This document shows, piece after piece, positions 61,057 to 64,000 of a DNA stretch of 64,000 nucleotides. The stretch comes from Parabacteroides sp900760525. Its GTDB lineage: Bacteria; Bacteroidota; Bacteroidia; Bacteroidales; Tannerellaceae. The notes under the pieces were generated by a model. The model had not been told where the DNA came from and searched no databases. It saw only the letters and a list, made by a program, of their open reading frames with translations. The translations under genes were made by a program, and so were the position numbers. The DNA lies in contig NZ_CP187555.1 in NCBI RefSeq assembly GCF_049860805.1, positions 4,650,001 to 4,714,000 on the forward strand, given 5' to 3'. The stretch's first letter is position 1. Each line of letters starts with the position of its first letter.

Positions 61057-61087
61057 TTGCGAATTGTCTTGCCTTTTCGTATCTTTG
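61057..61087 (+). promoter_or_regulatory. Promoter with possible short transcript
   Basis: TTG (61057-61059), 20 nt, TATCTTTG (61080-61087). It lies 138 bp before mntA-like gene, with a second box at 61200-61207 between. The RNA from 61094 could fold at CTGCC/GGCAG (61143-61163). Confidence 0.5.
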
Positions 61088-61199
61088 TGGCATAGGTAGG
61101 GATAACTCCTTGCTTGAGAAATTGAACAATATAAAAAAGATAGCTGCCGTATTCTGATGGCAGGGCTTCGAGTGTACGGTTGTGCCTTTCAAAAACAAC

Positions 61200-61207
61200 T
61201 ATCTTTG
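61200..61207 (+). promoter_or_regulatory. -7 box for the MNT-HEPN pair
   Basis: TATCTTTG lies 18 bp before the start at 61225, with TTG at 61180-61182 (17-nt spacer). Confidence 0.5.
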
Positions 61208-61224
61208 CTAAAAACGTATGTGAC

Positions 61225-61518
61225 ATGAAAACAACATCGGAATATCTTTCTATTCTAAAAAACTATAAGGCTTCGCAGGCCGGAAAGTATGGCATTACTC
61301 GCATGGGGATATTTGGCTCTGTCGCGCGTGGTGAACAAAAAGAGGATAGTGACATTGATATTTGCTATGAAGGAAAAGCTCCTTCTTTATTGACTTTAGA
61401 CAAGATACAGTCGGAGCTAAAGAGCCTGTTCGGGTGTTCTGTCGACTTGGTGCGTATGCGTGAGCATATGAATGATTATCTAAAAGAACGCATAACAAAG
61501 GAGGCTATTTATGTTTGA
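61225..61518 (+). CDS. mntA: MNT-type nucleotidyltransferase (antitoxin)
   Basis: This 97-residue minimal nucleotidyltransferase has the motif GSVARG followed by DSDID (residues about 31-46). MNT proteins AMPylate their HEPN partner toxin and neutralise it. The start at 61225 (MKTTSEYLSILKNY) is preferred over 61180. The HEPN gene overlaps its end by 8 bp, as expected for the pair. Confidence 0.85.
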   Translation: MKTTSEYLSILKNYKASQAGKYGITRMGIFGSVARGEQKEDSDIDICYEGKAPSLLTLDKIQSELKSLFGCSVDLVRMREHMNDYLKERITKEAIYV

Positions 61519-61894
61519 CCGGAGATTGGCAGTTGAATGCTTGTTGAATATAAAGAGAGCATTGGAGACTATTGAAACTCGGGCTGATGTTGTTCGGGAT
61601 GTGAATGACTTTCTTTGTTCTCCAGATGGAATGCTGAGGTTGGATGCGATCTGCATGAACTTGATTGCATTGGGCGAATCGGTGAAAAACTTTGATAAAA
61701 TAACAAAAGGAGAAATTCTGCCTCATTATCCTGAAATTTATTGGAAAGGAGTTATGCAGATACGGGATAAGATAGCGCATCATTATTTTGATGTGGATGC
61801 TGAAATTGTCTTTGCTACGATTAAAGAAGATATCCCTTGTTTATTGCCAACTGTCGAAAAAATAATTCAAGACGCCGACAAATTATTCTTTTGA
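61511..61894 (+). CDS. hepT: HEPN-domain RNase toxin (HepT/DUF86-like)
   Basis: This 127-residue helical protein has the HEPN ribonuclease motif R-x4-H-x-Y in RDKIAHHYFD near residue 86. Its N-terminus (MFDRRLAVECLLNIKRALE) is typical of HepT. It forms a type VII toxin-antitoxin module with the MNT gene upstream. Read-through from the OFF-facing promoter at 60663-60692 could reach it. Confidence 0.85.
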   Translation: MFDRRLAVECLLNIKRALETIETRADVVRDVNDFLCSPDGMLRLDAICMNLIALGESVKNFDKITKGEILPHYPEIYWKGVMQIRDKIAHHYFDVDAEIVFATIKEDIPCLLPTVEKIIQDADKLFF

Positions 61895-62249
61895 AGATTT
61901 CTTCCCTGCAGGCTTTGGACGTGTTTTATATGTCAAAGGTATGTGATCGCATCCATGATCCTGAAGAAGAACTTTATACTTTCAGCGACGAATACATTGC
62001 CGACGAAGTCATGCTGGAGCTTCAGCAAGCATCTTATTATTGATTACCTTCTTTTTTGAAACTTCGTTATCATTCCTAAAAAAACACCCTCCATTGCGCT
62101 CATTTGAAACAAGTTATTGAATATTCTGCTTATATTTGCAAGTTATCAACAGATTAGGTGACTTTTCAACAAAACAGGCATTGTTTTGCTTAAACTGATT
62201 TGTGTTAGGTTTTTAATGTTTAGTTTTGCCCCGAATAAATAGACAAAGT
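61895..62249 (+). other. Gap between hepT and parA, with a small frame and a -7 box
   Basis: An open frame continues to 62043, encoding an acidic end (SKVCDRIHDPEEELYTFSDE). It may be the tail of a lost gene, but no start or family is certain. A TATATTTG box at 62131-62138 is a likely -7 element for parA. No parS-like 16-mer palindrome was recognised. Confidence 0.4.
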
Positions 62250-63014
62250 ATGGGAAAGATTATCGCTTTAGCAAATCAGAAAGGTGGGGTAGGTAAGACT
62301 ACCACTACGATTAATCTGGCTGCGTCGCTGGCTGCACTCGAGAAAAAGGTGCTGGTGGTGGATGCGGATCCGCAGGCTAACGCTTCGTCGGGACTGGGTG
62401 TGGATATCCGGAATGTGGAATTGTCCATCTACGAATGCCTGGTGAATGGCGACGACCCGAAAGGCGCTATTACCAATACTGAGGTGGAGGGGCTGGATAT
62501 TATCCCTTCCCACATCGACCTGGTAGGTGCGGAGATTGAAATGCTGAACATGGAGAACCGGGAACAGATACTTAAGCAAGTACTGGTTCCGCTGAAAGAC
62601 CGGTATGATTACATCCTGATCGACTGTTCTCCCTCTTTGGGACTGATCACGGTTAACGCCTTGACGGCTGCCGATTCGGTGATGATACCCGTTCAATGCG
62701 AGTATTTTGCTCTGGAAGGTATTAGTAAGCTGTTGAATACGATAAAGATTATCAAATCGAAGCTGAATCCTGCACTGGAAATCGAAGGCTTCCTGCTGAC
62801 CATGTACGACTCGCGTCTCCGTCTGGCCAACCAGATTTACGAAGAAGTGAAGCGTCCGTTCCGGGACCTGGTTTTCACGACCGTTATTCAGCGTAATGTC
62901 AAATTAAGCGAGGCTTCCAGTTATGGCAAACCCGTATTACTCTACGATGCCGAATCGAAGGGAGCTCTTAATCACATGCAGCTCGCACAAGAGCTGATAG
63001 ATAAAAACAAATAG
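62250..63014 (+). CDS. parA: Chromosome partitioning ATPase ParA (Soj)
   Basis: This 254-residue deviant Walker ATPase has KGGVGKTTTT (residues 11-20) and DADPQANASSG. It lacks an N-terminal HTH, as in chromosomal Soj proteins. It works with ParB to segregate origins. The start at 62250 (MGKIIALANQ) removes eight unlikely residues from the longer frame at 62226. A hairpin array separates it from parB. Confidence 0.96.
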   Translation: MGKIIALANQKGGVGKTTTTINLAASLAALEKKVLVVDADPQANASSGLGVDIRNVELSIYECLVNGDDPKGAITNTEVEGLDIIPSHIDLVGAEIEMLNMENREQILKQVLVPLKDRYDYILIDCSPSLGLITVNALTAADSVMIPVQCEYFALEGISKLLNTIKIIKSKLNPALEIEGFLLTMYDSRLRLANQIYEEVKRPFRDLVFTTVIQRNVKLSEASSYGKPVLLYDAESKGALNHMQLAQELIDKNK

Positions 63015-63083
63015 ATTTATGATTTATGATTTATGGTTTGAAAAGACAAACAAATCATAAATCATAAATCATAAATCATAAAT
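63015..63083 (+). repeat. Heptamer-repeat hairpin between parA and parB
   Basis: ATTTATG units (63016-63036) face four or more CATAAAT units (63055-63083). The array begins right after the parA stop. Confidence 0.8.
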
Positions 63084-63093
63084 TCGAAAGTTT

Positions 63094-63981
63094 ATGGTAA
63101 TGAAAAGATCGGCTCTTGGCCGCGGATTGGATGCTTTGATAACGATGGACGACCTGAAAACGGGCGGCTCATCGTCTATTAGTGAAATAGAACTGAGTAA
63201 AATCCAGCCCAATCCGGATCAACCCCGTTCTGTTTTTGAGGAAGAGACGCTCGAGGAGCTGGCTACTTCCATCCGTTCACTGGGCGTCATCCAGCCGATC
63301 ACGCTGAAAGAGACCGGGACGGACAAATATATGATTATCTCCGGCGAACGCCGGTATCGTGCCTCCCTGATGGCGGGACTGGAACGCATCCCTGCCTATA
63401 TCAAAACCGCCGCAGACGAGAATATCGTCGAAATGGCACTGATCGAGAATATTCAGCGTGAAGACCTGAACTCGATTGAAATTGCACTGGCTTACCAGAA
63501 GCTGATCGACAGCTACGGCCTGACGCAGGAAAAGCTCAGTGAACGCGTCGGTAAGAAGCGGGCGACGATTGCCAATTACCTCCGCCTTTTGAAACTCCCT
63601 GCCGAGATACAGGTGGGACTGAAAGATAAAAAGATCGACATGGGGCATGCGCGGGCACTGTTGCCTGTCGAAGACCCGGAAGTGCAGTTGGCGCTTTACG
63701 AACAGATCCTGGCGGAAGGTTTGTCCGTCCGCAACGTCGAAGAAATAGTACGTGGCGGAGTGGATGCGGCTGTGCTGGAACAGGCTAAAAAGGGAAAGCC
63801 CGCCCAGCGGAAACCGAAACTTCCTGAGGAATTCAACTTACTGAAGGATCATCTGTCTAATTTCTTTAATACCAAGGTACAACTGGTATGCAACGATAAA
63901 GGAAAAGGTAAAATAACGATCCCCTTTGCATCGGAAGATGAATTGGAAAAACTGATCGGCTTGTTGGATAAGTTGAAATGA
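63094..63981 (+). CDS. parB: Chromosome partitioning protein ParB (Spo0J)
   Basis: This 295-residue CTP-dependent clamp binds parS. The N-terminal RSALGRGLDALI motif contacts ParA. The CTP-binding boxes ISGERRYRAS and ALIENIQREDLNSIE and the HTH (LTQEKLSERVGKKRATIANYL split at about 145-165) are present. The first ATG at 63094 is used, and one at 63100 would fit equally. The gene is complete just before the window end. Confidence 0.96.
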   Translation: MVMKRSALGRGLDALITMDDLKTGGSSSISEIELSKIQPNPDQPRSVFEEETLEELATSIRSLGVIQPITLKETGTDKYMIISGERRYRASLMAGLERIPAYIKTAADENIVEMALIENIQREDLNSIEIALAYQKLIDSYGLTQEKLSERVGKKRATIANYLRLLKLPAEIQVGLKDKKIDMGHARALLPVEDPEVQLALYEQILAEGLSVRNVEEIVRGGVDAAVLEQAKKGKPAQRKPKLPEEFNLLKDHLSNFFNTKVQLVCNDKGKGKITIPFASEDELEKLIGLLDKLK

Positions 63982-64000
63982 GAAACGGGAAAGCGATATT

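Noticed and set aside
62100..62250. parS site or replication origin near parAB
   Set aside because: No 14-16 bp palindrome of the parS type and no DnaA-box cluster could be recognised by eye.

Overview
The window looks like chromosome of a gut Bacteroidales species, most probably Parabacteroides. The evidence is gene content: the RprX/RprY two-component pair, glycine-lipid acyltransferases, DUF3109, DUF4492-cydAB, NigD-like and DUF4248 families, and three large secreted proteins ending in the DUF6383 / T9SS-type sorting domain. Promoters follow the Bacteroidetes pattern TTG-N19-TAnnTTTG. No tRNA, rRNA or CRISPR array was seen.

Layout: 1-930 holds the 3' part of an IS110-family transposase and a dispersed hairpin repeat. 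1.0-4.7 kb is S-layer-like locus 1. 5.0-20.5 kb is a complete division and cell wall (dcw) cluster (rsmH, ftsL-like, ftsI, murE, mraY, murD, ftsW, murG, murC, ftsQ, ftsA, ftsZ), lacking mraZ, murF and ddl. 20.6-24.9 kb holds a YqeY-like protein, CstA and a six-hairpin glycosidase-like protein. 24.9-28.8 kb is S-layer-like locus 2. 28.9-39.7 kb is mostly core genes (Rpn nuclease, YgjP-like protease, gpmI, DUF3109, glsA/glsB, rprXY, surE, lpxB). 39.7-49.8 kb holds a NigD-like lipoprotein, an ECF sigma operon, a 3-keto-glycoside-type DUF1080/oxidoreductase pair, cytochrome bd and RNase Z. 49.9-56.2 kb is accessory: toxin-antitoxin genes, a lone sorting-domain protein, a glucosaminidase, DUF4248, an HU-like protein and a VirE_N/DUF3987 primase-like protein. 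56.3-60.8 kb is S-layer-like locus 3. The end carries an MNT/HEPN pair and parA-parB.

The most striking system is the set of three S-layer-like genes. Each has a homologous element of about 200 bp upstream containing a near-identical promoter. In loci 2 and 3 the element is bounded by 29-bp inverted repeats with a CGATCG or CGTACG core, and the promoter points away from the gene. In locus 1 it points into the gene. This reads as a phase-variable surface-coat switch caught with one gene ON and two OFF. The proteins are rich in the Bacteroidales O-glycosylation sequon D(S/T)(A/I/L/V/M/T). Phase-variable surface glycoproteins controlled by DNA inversion are, to my recollection, known in Parabacteroides distasonis, so the principle is not new. 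The arrangement around the dcw cluster and the structured inverted leader remnants behind genes 2 and 3 look less familiar.

A second theme is intercistronic repeats. Arrays of 7-nt units forming hairpins sit just after stop codons in about ten places, and one array lies in frame inside murC.
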